Below, piece by piece: positions 12,251-23,767 of a DNA stretch of 64,000 nt (position 1 is its first letter; the number at the start of each line of letters is the position of its first letter). The stretch is from Nautilus pompilius. Its lineage: Eukaryota > Mollusca > Cephalopoda > Nautilida > Nautilidae. A program made the translations under genes and the position numbers. Below the pieces are notes generated by a model. The model had not been told where the DNA came from and made no database searches. It was given only the letters and a program-made list of their open reading frames with translations. The stretch covers positions 682,001 through 746,000 of the forward strand of contig JACATO010000087.1 in the NCBI GenBank assembly GCA_018389105.1, written 5' to 3'.

Positions 12251-13543
12251 ATTATCAATTCAAAAAAAATTCCAATGCTGTATTCCCCTTTAGGTTATTT
12301 CTTTTAATATAAAAGATTTTTCTTAAGATTTGAGTGACTATAATAAAATTTTCTTCTCCAAATCAGTGACACAGGTAATGTGCTTCCAATATGGCTGATG
12401 CAGTTATTTAATGACAGAGATAAATTCAGACCCAATACACAACCAGGAATAGGACTTGCATGAAATCTGTACAAACATCCTCTATTTGTTATCCTATTCC
12501 AAATAACAGGGCAATGAGAACAAGGTGTCTGCAACCACTACTTGATTTTCATGAAGAGACTGTTCTAATCTTTATGACAATAAAAATATTCATTTTTAAG
12601 TTAACAACTATACACTAGGGACGTTTAAATAAAACCCAGCTCGAGAATAACATAACTCACAAACAACCAACATTGCAGTATCACACCAACCCAACTGAAA
12701 TCATCAATTACAAGCACCTGCATGCTCAGAAACCAGGAGAGAAAGATAAGATAGAGATAATGGTGATAATAATAATAACAACAACACAGGCAAGATCAGC
12801 TGCAGAGCTTCAAGGATAAGAGGACACAAAACAACCAAAACATCCATTTCTTTTTCTCATGTTCTTGACTGATACCTTTGATTTCATAGTTGAAGAATTT
12901 TGAGAATCATAATAAGGCTCCATATGAAAAAATCATGGATGTTTATTCAAAGTTCTGCTAATGTTATCTCAGATTTTAGCTTGCAGACAAAATTCTTAAA
13001 TCTGCATTTTGAGAATTTTTTTTGTACCTCATCGGTTAGGATTTTTATTGTTTTCTCCATAAAGAAATCCCACTGACACTAATAATAATATTAATACATC
13101 TTTTGATTTTTCACAGATGTACTGACAGCCAGTAACTTTTTTATATAAATAATACTGCTTGTCGAACAACAACAACAAAAACATAACCCGACAAGCTAAA
13201 ATATATAAATCCAGCCCAGCAGATTTTGTTCAGAAAGATTTTTTTTTAAAAATTCCGCCATAAATCTCAATATAGTTAAAAACCAAAATAAAAGCACAAT
13301 GGAGTAGGTAGGGTGCGAAATGGGAATCATTAATTGATGTCAGGGCAATCTTTAAATGGGAATAAAACAAAGTAAGTTGTGGAAATAACTGAACTCATGC
13401 AGACTTAGTAATTACTGCTCTGATACACACTCAGTTTTATTCCTGTTTAAAGTTCATACTAAACTTGTATCTAGTTTCAAATTTCCCCTCCCCGACTCGC
13501 ATCTCAATAAATCTGCATTTTTTCCCCCCCTCTTCTCTCCAAG
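12251..13543. other. AT-rich spacer
   Basis: No gene or known repeat seen. The 76-codon minus-strand frame at 12304-12534 shows no motif. Confidence 0.4.
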
Positions 13544-13642
13544 AAAGAAACGGTTTTGTCAGCCTCCATAGATGCTGTGCTGCAGCTTGACAACATGTAC
13601 AAGAAGCACCTTAGGGTAGCTTTTGTCCGCACAGACCTTTAA
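13544..13642 (+). CDS. Candidate terminal exon (unrecognised)
   Basis: A strong pyrimidine tract (TTTTTTCCCCCCCTCTTCTC) ends in CCAAG at 13543, and the following frame is open for 32 codons (including DAVLQLDNMYKKHLRVAF) to TAA at 13640-13642. AATAAA occurs at 13711, about 70 bases later, as expected for a short last exon. The patch is GC-richer than its flanks. The minus strand of the same patch is also open for about 33 codons, so the strand is uncertain. No family recognised. Confidence 0.15.
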   Translation, partial: KETVLSASIDAVLQLDNMYKKHLRVAFVRTDL

Positions 13643-14424
13643 AATGATGTGCCTCAACAGTTACGCATGAGTGACGATTCCAGAAACATCACTGAACGGA
13701 TAGATCCCTTAATAAATAAACTAAAACTAGTTCAAAATTCAAAATGAACGGTTTTTTTTTTTTTTTAAAGCAAAGATTCAGGTGTAAAGTTAACCCATTA
13801 CTAATAAAAACCTGAAGAGAAAGAATCCACAATTCTTCTGGTTTTGATTGATTAGTTAGATGACAAAAATACATTATCTAGTTAAAAGTGCCATGATAAA
13901 GACGTAGGTAAATGGTAAATGTAATGAATAGCAACAAAACCCACCACCTACTGTATAAGTAAAAAACATAAAATTGCACCTTTAAGATTTGTAAAGTAGC
14001 AGCAACAAAAAGGTGAGACGTTTCAGTGGAGGGTCTAAAGTAGGAATAAAAATGATAAATAGCTAAAAAAAAACAATCAAATTCAAAATGTCCATCTGAA
14101 AGAAATCAATGCACAATGACAAAACATAAACTTGGCTCCAGAAAAGTTTTTACTGTTAAAAAAACTAGAAAACTAATAACTAATACATTTATGAAATAGG
14201 GGGAAATGATACAGATTTTAAAAAGATAGAGAGAGAAAAAAAAAAGCTTCAAATTAAATGTTTTCCCTTGGTAAAACTGCTGAGGTAAAACTGTAAAAGT
14301 GAATCTATATCATGGAGTTGTAATCTTTCTTCTAAGATGAATCTTCTAAACTTTCATGTAAAGTCACTGGAACAAAACAAAACAAAAAAGGTGAAGAATA
14401 AGGAACATAGAGGTGGCTACTTAC

Positions 14425-14555
14425 CAGGGCAACAGGTTGTAACAAAAAATATCCCTTCCTTCAGCTCAGGGATGGATGGATAATGATGTGATGAGCTTTT
14501 AGTTGGTGAAGAAATTAAGACAATCAGATCCAGGACTGGTGGTCAGTGAGACTAT
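14425..14555 (-). ncRNA. Candidate non-coding exon 2
   Basis: On the minus strand CTCTCTCTCTCTCCTCCACAG (14556-14576) is a textbook acceptor and CCCTG|GTAAGTAGCC (donor bases 14419-14424) is a textbook donor. They bound 131 bases. All three frames of the exon contain stops and no ATG is visible, so if transcribed it is untranslated leader/trailer or a lncRNA exon. The GA/CT repeat supplies the pyrimidine tract, which weakens the acceptor argument. Confidence 0.27.
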
Positions 14556-14729
14556 CTGTGGAGGAGAGAGAGAGAGTTACTGTCAGTACTCTCATTACCT
14601 TGAAGTGGTCACAAGGGAGGGAGAGTAAGGGCTACCAGAAACAGGTGTCAGATTTCACAAAGTCAAACTCTACCTTCTAGAGTGAAGTTTGGCTGACCTA
14701 ACAACTATAACACCAACATGATCACTCAC

Positions 14730-14819
14730 CAGAGCCAGATGTTTGTTCTTCCAGTCCCACACCCCCTCCTGACAGGCTCCCTTTCAATGCAGAAATTGTT
14801 GTTCATGCAATGGCACACT
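14730..14819 (-). ncRNA. Candidate exon 1 of the same transcript
   Basis: On the minus strand TCTGG-CTCTG|GTGAGTGATC gives a strong donor (14724-14729). The next acceptor downstream is the one at 14556, implying a short intron of about 174 bases. The 5' limit given assumes the acceptor TATTGCTCTTAG at 14820; alternatively this is a first exon extending to about 14900, where a CCGCCC box lies on the minus strand (14888-14893). One frame is open across the exon but meets a stop exactly at the junction with exon 2. Confidence 0.25.
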
Positions 14820-14830
14820 CTAAGAGCAAT

Positions 14831-16002
14831 AGAAACTTCATCTTAAACCTTTGACAAGCCTCTGAGAAGTGTTTCAGTGTCAATCAAGGGCGGAGCTTAA
14901 AAACCAGACGATGCCACTACCAACAAAGGGGAGTCAGCTCAATGAAACATCAGACTAGTTTAACAAATTAAAATTCCACAAACAGGAAACTCTATCTTAA
15001 TGATCTAATACTTCAATATCATAAATAACATCTTGCAACAAAAAAAATAAAATAAAATTAAGGGGGAATATATTTAAAAACAAATCGTTCAACCAATGCG
15101 AAAAATACTTGTGCTTTGTCACCCTTAAAGAGAGAAAGGGTGATGCTTGTAGCAACATTTTTAGAAAGTGTACAAAATTAGACTCCTGACAAAGAGGAGC
15201 TGGGAGAGGGGGGAAGAGAAAAGGACATTCTTCATCGTATTACATCAGCAGTCCTCCACTTTTAAAATTTAAGTCATTTTAAACAGATTTTTTTAATGAT
15301 GTGTAAAAGACAAAGAAAACAAAAACTGACAATAATTCTTCAGTGGATTACTGAAGCAATATTTTAACTCCCTCAAGTAAAACAAGAATTTCAGCCACTT
15401 CAGTCTGCATCAGCTGATGGATGTTCTGAGTGATGGTTAGAGATAACCAGTCAGCTGGTAATACTACAAAACTGTTTCAGCTACCTTCAAGTTGGGATGT
15501 TGTTGTCAGTACATTAATCTAAACTCATTACTTCAGCATTAACAAGTCCCTGTTGCTACCCCAGTGATACTCTGAGAACAATAGGAGGAACTACAGGGGG
15601 AAAAAAGCAGTCAGTGAATGCAAAGATGCTTTTAGCATCCTATACTTGGGATAAGGGTAAACAGGATAACCTACTGAATTCATTTTACCTAAAGAAAATC
15701 TATCCACCAAGCCTGTCACAAACTCCATGCTTGCTAACTTGTTGCTTAAAATATTTTCACTAACAAATAAAAATATAATTCTTAGAATGTCTGTCATGGC
15801 ATTATTCCCAAGCTTTAAACAAATTCTTAGGCAAATTTTTCGTTATATATCTAAAAAGGCATCAACTAGTAAACATCTTGAAAAGTACTGCGCTGTGGCA
15901 ATGATGAGATGTCTCATCACTGCTCTTGGCCAAAACAGTACATGGTGAGAGGTTAGACAGTGAAGTATTCATAAGGGTTCCCAGCATGATGAACAAACTT
16001 AC
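14831..16002. other. Spacer
   Basis: No recognisable gene. Two short open frames on opposite strands (15591-15797 minus, 15727-15948 plus) have no motif; the minus one ends at a strong acceptor-like run TTTTTTCCCCCTGTAG near 15591-15606. Confidence 0.35.
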
Positions 16003-16193
16003 TGAAAGTCCCTACTAGAACTCCTCCTCAATTTCAGATGTGGGAGGAAACTGGAGTGCCTGGAGAAAATCTATTTAACCAGCTGGTGAAGTAAAGCTAG
16101 AAACCATAATAGGGAATTACGCCAAACTGGAGATCAACTCAGCCCCTCCCACCTTAACAGTTCAATTTCCTAACCATCAAACCACTGCATTGC
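16003..16193 (-). mobile_element. tRNA-headed SINE (minus)
   Basis: From left to right: the reversed tail GTCCCTACTAGAACT, then AGATGTGGGAGGAAACTGG and AGTGCCTGGAGAAAAT (the conserved core), AACCAGCTGGTGAAG, and the reversed head ending CCATCAAACCACTGCATTGC. The core is the best preserved of all copies here and matches the GGGAGGAAACCGGAGT-type central segment common in invertebrate SINEs. Confidence 0.8.
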
Positions 16194-18009
16194 ACAGTAA
16201 ATATAGAATAGCTTAGTTATCTAAACGAGTTTTTGAGAAAATACAAACAGTAAACCCAAAATTAATTCACCACTGAGTAAGGCATCTCCCACCTCTCACT
16301 AACCATAAGAACAACAATGAGAAAAACTACAGCGATTTAGTGTCTACATCCTTAACTAGTAATGGTTATAAATCCCCATCCCAGCTCAAGACTAAGTTTA
16401 ATTTCAGACACCCACTTCATTTAAGAATTAAAAGAAACCATCCACCAACCCTGAATCCTACAATAGGTGGGAGATCTTTTTGTTATTGATGATTTGTTTC
16501 AATAGTAACACAGCGAGCACTCCATCGTTTAGTCAGAGAAGACAAAACTTCCATTTCAGAATGAGGAGGAATACCCTTCATAATTTCTTCTTAGTACAAA
16601 CTCAGCGCTACTCTAGTGCTTCGAGAACAGTCAACCAAAATTAGCCATTCTGACTTCACACAGATTTCAGAGGCAACCATTTTGTTTTTCTCTTTGGTTC
16701 CTATACATATACATTCTGAATGGCACCTGTCAAAACAGATGTCAAGAGGGGGAAGGTATGACACAGGGAAAAAAAAAAGGGTTCTTGTTTATTTGTTTTC
16801 TTTATATTTCTTCCACCCTCACCTCCACACAAGTTCAGGGCATTTTGTTGTTTGTTGTTTTTTTTTTTTTTAAATGTAAAAAGTTCATTTCCTAAAACTT
16901 GAAAACATAAACCACCAGATCAGAGCGGTCTAGATGATATAGCAGTAAACTGGGATTAAAAGGAAAAAAAGTCCCTAATTCAAGCATTTTAATTATTTTA
17001 GTGTGAGAATGTTTTACTGATGGGAAAAGCAGATGGGACAGGTCAGCTATTAAAGGGTTCTCTCTAAATATGCTGCTTCAGAACCACCTCCTGTTTGCTG
17101 AAGTCATTAGAAGATTTGACTTTAATAAACTCGGTATGAGAGGATACCTGCTTGTACGTTCAGCTAACTTTTTAAAATCTAAAACCAGTAAATCTTTTTA
17201 AAGATTTTTTTTTTCTTTTTATTTTAAATTTCTGGAATAAATTTTATAATAATAATAAAAGTGAGTAAAGTCCTAGATATGGGTCCCACATTAGTCTTTA
17301 TTTGTCCATTATCAGTGAAGTTGAAACCTTTAATACCACTGCTGGACATAGCTTATCGTCTCAGAGCCATTGCCGAGTTAGGTAGATCATTATCTTTTAT
17401 AAACAAACTATAAAGAAATTAACTTTTCTTTTTTTTTCAAAGCAAACTTGGCGATCGGTTAACAGAAATACCGTGACAGAGCAAGTTAAATATGAAGAAA
17501 GTAAAATAAATAAATGAAAGAGGAAATGGAAAACAACAGAACAAAAACACTACAACAGTCAACTTAAATATTCTTGAGCTCTTTTTGGAGTGAGAGCAAC
17601 AATAGTAGGGATGTCAGGACTCACTCAAATGTCCTACAACACTAATCACGGCTATCATATGTATACATGAAACTATTTGTGTTGCTCTTGACAGAACAAC
17701 AGAACCAACCGAGAGAGTTTGAAAATTACTGAGAGTTTGCCCTTGATATTAACAAAACAGGTGACTTAGTTTTGAATTATGAAGTGAAGTAAACCAAACT
17801 ATGTCTGCTCCCTTAAACTGACACCTTTCTAGTATTTGGTACAGAAAAAGAATCTGTTTTACCTTGCCTAACTCCCCAAAATCCTAAAGAAGAATTTTGG
17901 TTTTGCTGTTGATATTAAAGAAGAATAATTGAAAACTGTAGAATTAACAACAAAAATTTTAAAAAGCTGAAAATGAAAGTAAATCTGTACATTTATCTCT
18001 CATTGTAGA
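16194..18009. other. AT-rich spacer
   Basis: Several T- and A-tracts (for example about 16858-16872). No gene or known repeat recognised. Confidence 0.4.
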
Positions 18010-18265
18010 TTTAACACTATATACCAACTGGGGTGCATTTGCACCCAACTACCCTTAAAATTTGTATTACTCAGCATCAATCCATAGGGGCTGTGAAACA
18101 GTACCTTTATCATTAATCACTTGAAACCCATGTTTTTTTAGCATTGGCTATATTTAACTAAATAAACAGCCAGTTCAACACAGATACTAGTGCTTCCAGG
18201 CTGGAGTGCAAATGAACCCAAGATGGTATAAGTAAAGTAAAAATCGATATATGTAAGGTTAATTA
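18010..18265 (+). mobile_element. Short repeat family, copy B (reference copy)
   Basis: The cleanest two-block copy. Left block: AACTGGGGTGCATTTGCACCC, ACTACCCTTAAAATTTGTAT, TACTCAGCATCAATCCATAG, GGGCTGTGAAACAGTACC. Right block, after about 45 bases of A/T-rich linker: CAGCCAGTTCAACACAGATA, CTAGTGCTTCCAGGCTGGAG, TGCAAATGAACCC, GTATAAGTAAAGTAAA. The left block holds the near-perfect palindrome GGTGCATTTGCACC, and the right block contains AGTGCAAATGAACC, its inverted echo. Ends resemble TTTAAC...GGTTAA. No open frame, so it would be a non-autonomous element. Family not recognised. Confidence 0.7.
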
Positions 18266-19424
18266 AGCCTTTGCCATCTAATATGGAGGTTAATCCGTAT
18301 ATATTTTTAGAAAAGAAAATTAAGAAAATTGTAGCACAAAAGTTAATATATTATTTGATTTTTTATAGTTACTATCAACAGCAGAAGATAGCTTTGTATC
18401 CATATGAATACACTGATCCAGCAGCATCAGCAACTTTAGGAATACCTGAAGAAATTACTGCCTACTGAAATAAATTACCTGTGGAGATACAAAAGACAGG
18501 AATTTGTAGAGTGCTGGGTATTTATAAAAAGATTGTCTACTTTGAAAAAAAAAACTCTTTTTTTTTTCGCTATAAGGACAACATTGTCCAAATGTAGAAA
18601 AATTTACGTGGGACTTGAAACTGAAAATCGGTGTAGAAGTTGACCAGAACGGTACAGAATAACTCGCACTTAAATGCTTGATATATTAATTAGTTCCAGC
18701 ATAGAAAAACATGGGTTCCCATCCTAATTATTTCCACCAATGATCCAGGAGTGTCATAGCTTTCTTGAGTGGCCTGGAGCAGTCAGGACTAGGTTCAATA
18801 AATTGAGGTTCTTTTGATTTATTCTGAGTATAAAGCAGGTTCCCTGGTGTGGAGCGATCCATGGTTGGATGAACTTCCAAGGACTGCACTCTTTCTCACC
18901 CTGATTTAATATTTTCTGCTCGGCTGCTTGAGAGCTGGAACATGGAAGGAACTGTGCCACTGAAAGCTTTGGAGCTAATCAGGGGAAAGAAAGGAAGGGG
19001 GGAGACTTCTTAAACACCCTGAAGCGAGTTTAGCTAGAGCAAAGTTTTTGCAGAAAACCAAACTTCAACAAATGTTAGGAAACTTACAATAAATTTATTA
19101 GAAGCTTTTAATCGGCCAAAACAAATATTTACTATTTTAAAAGCCATTCGCACATACGCCAAAATAAAAAAAAAAAAGGAAACAGACACTAAAAAGTTAA
19201 CAACTTGCTTCAGGACGAGTTAATGTCGGCGAAAACTTTCACAATTTTTTTTTTTGTTTACTTTTACTGCTATCATGAAGAAAAATTAAAGATAAACAGA
19301 TGCATGCTAACAAATAAAACATTGTGCCCAAATAGACAAGATCATCCACTGCTGGATCAGAAATTACTTTGCTGCTAAATGCTCATTGATCAGCAACAGG
19401 AAAAGGAAGAATGTACTGGTCATT
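18266..19424. other. Spacer, possible old transposon scrap
   Basis: No gene supported. Around 18760-18810 the words GAGTGGCCTGGAGCAGTCAGG and GGTTCAATAAATTGAGG faintly recall the 'WP-QSPDLNPIE' segment of Tc1 transposases, but in broken frames; I do not call it. Confidence 0.3.
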
Positions 19425-19506
19425 TGATGCACCGCCCTGGCATGGTTTCCCTTCACCCATCTTTACCAGATGGCTGCACAGGTTTCCTTCCACATCCAAA
19501 ATAACA
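19425..19506 (+). mobile_element. SINE 3' fragment (plus)
   Basis: Matches the body of the family in forward orientation: CCCTGGCATGGTTTCCCTTC, CAGATGGCTGCACAGG and TTTCCTTCCACATCCAAAAT. The tRNA-like head is missing. Confidence 0.6.
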
Positions 19507-20319
19507 GAGTTGCCACCAACTTGCGCCACTCACTCCCCATTTTGCGCAACTAGTCCGGGCAGCACCATTGCTCTTTTGACGTCCACCAGTAAGTAGTTAT
19601 TCTTCCAGATTCATATACCCTGCAACCATATCTTTGCAAACAGAAAACCCCTGAATTTTTACAGCTGGGTCTAGGGGACATGACTGCTATCCCTTGGAAA
19701 ATATCAAGTGAAAATTCATAAGCGATAGCCATTTTCCACATTACGACACGGAATTAAAATTTCAAATCTCTTAGGAAACCTGTTAAGCAGATTTGTTAAT
19801 CATCCAGTCATAATAAATAAAAGACAGTATTTTCTCCATTACCAAATCAAGTTTATAAGAAAAAAAAAGGGGGGGCATCACTGACCTAAAAGATTATCTA
19901 GCTGAATGTAGATGGAGAATAAGTCATTGTTCCAGATGGGTGACTATTTGGCAAAGAAGTTACCTATTAAAGTAAGATTTTTTAAAAAGTACAAAATTTA
20001 TCATTTTTCATCTGAAAGGTGAAGAAGCCTTGTTAATATCAAACTTTATCTGATATCCTGTGTTATTTAAAAAAAATAATAATAATTTGGAAATGTGCAC
20101 AAGCAAACAGGTATATATAAGAAATATTTAAATAAAACAGGTTTTCTGCTAATCAGAAAAAAATTTTTCCCCCACATTTAAAAAATTGTCTATTCTATTA
20201 GTAAACTGAGTTTTAAAAAAAGAGTGAACTTTTGGCTCTCATTTATGAAGCTTTTCATAATTTTACACAGAGATGTTATTTTAAGAAAACATACAAAGAC
20301 TGGACATAAGTAAATAGAC
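19507..20319. other. Spacer
   Basis: The 63-codon minus-strand frame at 19550-19741 is GC-richer than its flanks and looks protein-like but has no known motif. The rest is A/T-rich. Confidence 0.35.
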
Positions 20320-20870
20320 ACAAGTTTAAAGGCCCACTCATTTATTCTGGGCCCAACCATAATGTTGGAAAAATATGTACAGTTAATATTTTGTGGTGCA
20401 GCCCTTTGCTTTATTCAGGGTAACAATATGCTGATACATTGTGTGAATGGGATCATGGATGCTGGTTGTAAGACTGTCACTAAACCACAGAAAGAATCTG
20501 CATTAAGGTGTCTTGAGAAGTGTCTCCACTGGAGGTGGATACTTTCTTAGGGATCAGTAGAAGATAGCCATATATGCACAATGGAGTTCATGTCTGATGA
20601 TCAGTCAGGCCATGGAAAAGTTGTGATGCCCTAAATCGCTTTCTATCTTTGTATTGCATGGACTGTGACAGCTGGAGCACCAACTTCCATAAAAATACCG
20701 ACCTCTTCAGACAGATGACCATGGGCATTGACAGGTACAGCCCCTCAGAGAACACTGGTGTATCAGGCTACCAGCTGTGACTATCCAATGGCACAAATCA
20801 CATGCCAGACTATGATAGACAGACTGACCACCATATTTTGTGGAGGCTTCCAAACAAAACAGAGAGAAAA
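20320..20870 (-). pseudogene. Tc1-like transposase relic (minus)
   Basis: On the minus strand, in shifting frames, I read GGQSV where Tc1 families have GGGSVMVW (near 20840-20855), then a run WP-SSDMNSI-HIW aligned to the catalytic WPA-SPDLNPIE-LW motif (about 20570-20620), and a C-terminal end LTTSIHDPIHTMYQHI followed by AKGCTTKY and a stop (about 20385-20470), matching the usual '...LI-SMP-R---VI-A-GG-T-Y' ending. Stops and frameshifts show it is dead. The outermost bases (about 20320-20360) are a likely remnant of a terminal repeat. Confidence 0.65.
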
Positions 20871-21073
20871 GTACCAGGACTGATGAAAATGATTACTTCA
20901 AGTTTAAATATTTAAGGCATTAGAAGAAAATATCTGCTTTAACACTGGAAAAAAATTTGTTTTAACACTGATATTTACATGCATAGTACACATGAATATT
21001 TAAACCCAGTAGCTCAGGTGCATCCTGAATGCTACCCAAAGCCAACAGAATGATGTAATGAATAAGCAACAAG

Positions 21074-21258
21074 ATGCAGCAAACCATTCCTCATCCTATG
21101 CAATGTCAGTCATTAGGTGCAATGGTCAATGCAGATGTTATTGGATGGTTACAGATGGCGTTCATGAAGGAACTTACTTTTTCCAATCATCTGTTCAAAG
21201 AGAGCAGTATATTTATGGAAGACTGGACCCCAGCTCACACTGCCCATGCAAGGTAAAG
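21074..21258 (+). pseudogene. DDE transposase fragment (plus)
   Basis: A plus-strand frame of 60 codons contains SLGAMVNADVIGW and ends SSIFMEDWTPAHTAHAR. These resemble the 'MVWGAMS--G--' and 'FIFQQD-APAHTA' segments around the second catalytic aspartate in Tc1-type transposases (D present in MED). It lies close to, but on the opposite strand from, the relic at 20.3-20.9 kb, so the two are either separate insertions or the product of an inversion. Confidence 0.4.
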
Positions 21259-21260
21259 AC

Positions 21261-23075
21261 AGAAAGATTCTAGTACAAGTCATTTCCAAATATGAACATA
21301 AGTAGGTCAGCCATAACCGATCCCTGCAAAGATGTCCTTAGCTATCCCACAAAGTATTAACTTCCATTCATATTCTGCCAGTGCTATGCATGAATCCATA
21401 ATAAGTGGTCTCTCAGATCCGGGTATCTATTTACTTATATCAAGTTTCTGTGTGAAAATGCAATTACAAATTACTAACAATAAGATTTAATAGTAACAAC
21501 TTCCCACCAAAAATACTATCGTGTGTGTGTGTGAATATATATAAAACTTAACAGTATCTTTTAAAACATTTATTTTTTTTAAAAAAAGTTAAACTTCTAC
21601 AAAATAAACAAAACATGTTGTATCCATTGATAAGTGAAGGATCAACTGCTATCAGACTGGACTATGACTCAGTATCCTGCCAAAAAAATTCGCCAGCAAA
21701 TCCAAGGAACTCCTGGCTGCTCTCAGGAACACAACAGAGCTGTAAACGCCAAAGTAAATACCTCAACATAATCAATGCACAAACTGATGACTTAAGAACC
21801 TACAGGAAGTAAAACAATATAATAAATGGCACAAAGGCTAAAAGTCTTTAATTAACTATTTCCTTCCTTTCTTTCTTTCTTTCTTTTTTTTTTTTCATTG
21901 TTGTTGCTAAACTGGAATTTCTACACGAAGTAGAAAGAGGTGACGTGTGGAATGCAAAGGTCCTGGGTACTTTTCTCTGAGACACGTTGGCATTGGTTAT
22001 CACTGAAAACCCTTACCTGGCAGATGACATTGGAAGACATCCCTACAACTGGAGAGTTTTCCTTCTCCCCCCCCCCACAACTTACTTTTATTTTAAAAAA
22101 ATTTGCCCTTTATTTTTTAATATACACTGAAAGTAAATCAAGTTAAAAAAAGAAGGGGTGTAGTACAATAAGATAATAGCATGTAACCAAGTAAGAAGAA
22201 ATCAGGTCCAATCCTAGTAAGAGTGTCAAACAAAATCAGTTTAGTTAAATGGTGGCATAATAAAATGGCAGTCAACTAACCATATTCTCTTAGTCCATTA
22301 AGTAATTAAGATTAATAAAGCTTTTAATTCTAGTACCGTTTTTAAGTCTTGGTAATTTTTTAAAAGCCATAAGAAAACTGCGCTAGTGTGGTTTGAGTGA
22401 CTGCAAGAAGGGAGATGCATGGACAATGAACTGGAAATGTGCTCCATGCAGAGTCAACAGCTGTAGAAATGTGGCATGACCAAACCAGTTGTTGTCAAAT
22501 GATTGCCATGTTTGTTAAGGCATACAAACTCAAAAAGTCCCTTTAAATCTTATTTACTTTCTCTGAAGCTGTCATTAACAAACAATGCATTGTTGCCAGT
22601 GAGTGAATGCAACATAAGATACCACTGTTTAATGACAGTAATGACAATAAATAATGAACAACTCTCCACAGCATGAAATGCAATGTATCAAGACTTGTAG
22701 ACTTTCTACACTGGCAAGTCATCGCAAACAATTCTATTATTTTCGTACAAAATGCCCAAGCATTTATCCTTAACACCAGGTTCAAAAATCTGTTTACCAT
22801 TATTAAAACATGAAAGGAGAAGTCTCAAATATGGTATATTTTTTTGTTTTTTTTTGTTAAACTATTTGAAATACTTGCAATTAAATTGGGTTTATTGTTA
22901 TTAATTTTTTGTGAAACAAAAGGTAGTCAACCATTAATGCGAAGTTGCAAAAACTGATGTGGTGGTGAATTGGTAAACAGAAACAATTTGTGAAATTCCT
23001 TCAGAATTGTCTTAATCCATCTCAACTGATCCTTTTGAATTCTATGAGAAACTAAAAAACATTTAGGATCCCATA
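21261..23075. other. AT-rich spacer with TTTC repeat
   Basis: No gene supported. Holds a short (GT)(AT) tract at about 21521-21545 and a (TTTC)n plus T tract at about 21862-21895. Confidence 0.4.
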
Positions 23076-23127
23076 GAGAGAGAGAGAGATTGTGTGTGTG
23101 TGTGGTGTGTGTGTGTGTAGTGTCTCT

Positions 23128-23164
<37 letters not shown>

Positions 23165-23173
23165 GTCTGTCCA
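23076..23173. repeat. Compound microsatellite GA-TG-TC-TCTG
   Basis: Consecutive runs (GA)n, (TG)n, a second (TG)n, (TC)n and (TCTG)n. The GA run and the TC run are reverse complements, so the tract could fold as a hairpin with the TG runs in the loop. Confidence 0.95.
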
Positions 23174-23312
23174 TAAACATACAATACTTTTCTTAACAGT
23201 CAAAGGATGCATTAACTTCTGGTGCAATCTAAGTAATAAAAAAAAGTTTACAAGAATATATTTATAACAAATTTTTAAATACTTTATCAAGCAGACACAC
23301 TTGTGTGCCAAC

Positions 23313-23411
23313 CTGCCATGAATGAGGATTCGGGTCCAGTTGTCATTTGGATCCAATTGCTTGTAAACTTCTCCCAACAAGATTTCTTCTTGCTCATCAA
23401 CATCATTCCAT
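23313..23411 (-). CDS. Candidate internal exon (unrecognised)
   Basis: On the minus strand the run after ATTGCTTCCAG (acceptor at 23412-23413) is open and hydrophilic, containing WNDVDEQEEILLGEVYKQL and DPNDNWTRILIHG, and could end at a weak donor GGCAG|GTTGGC. The base composition differs from the flanks. The plus strand is also open for about 50 codons in one frame. The donor does not fit the usual consensus. No family recognised. Confidence 0.17.
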
Positions 23412-23713
23412 CTGGAAGCAATGGTTCCCTCCCAAGCTTAGCTTAAATTTGTTTGGCTTAATAATATATACTTTTGAGCAGTAGCAAAATATAATGGAAT
23501 TTAAAACTTTAATAAAATATTTGGTAATATTAGATTTTTAAATTATAATTATTTGTCCTACTTTCATTTTGCACAATTTTATTTTATTTTATTTCCATAT
23601 CTTAAAAATATAATTTATCATGTAAAAAAATAGCTTAAATTGCACAAATAATGTTATAAAAATTGTACTAGCTCAGTGCAAAAAAAGTTTCATTAATCTA
23701 TAGAGTCTGTGTA

Positions 23714-23767
23714 TGATTATTATTATTATTATCATTATTATCATCAATCATCATCATCATCATCATC
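23714..23767. repeat. (ATT/ATC)n microsatellite
   Basis: ATT units grade into ATC units, a simple trinucleotide tract. Confidence 0.95.
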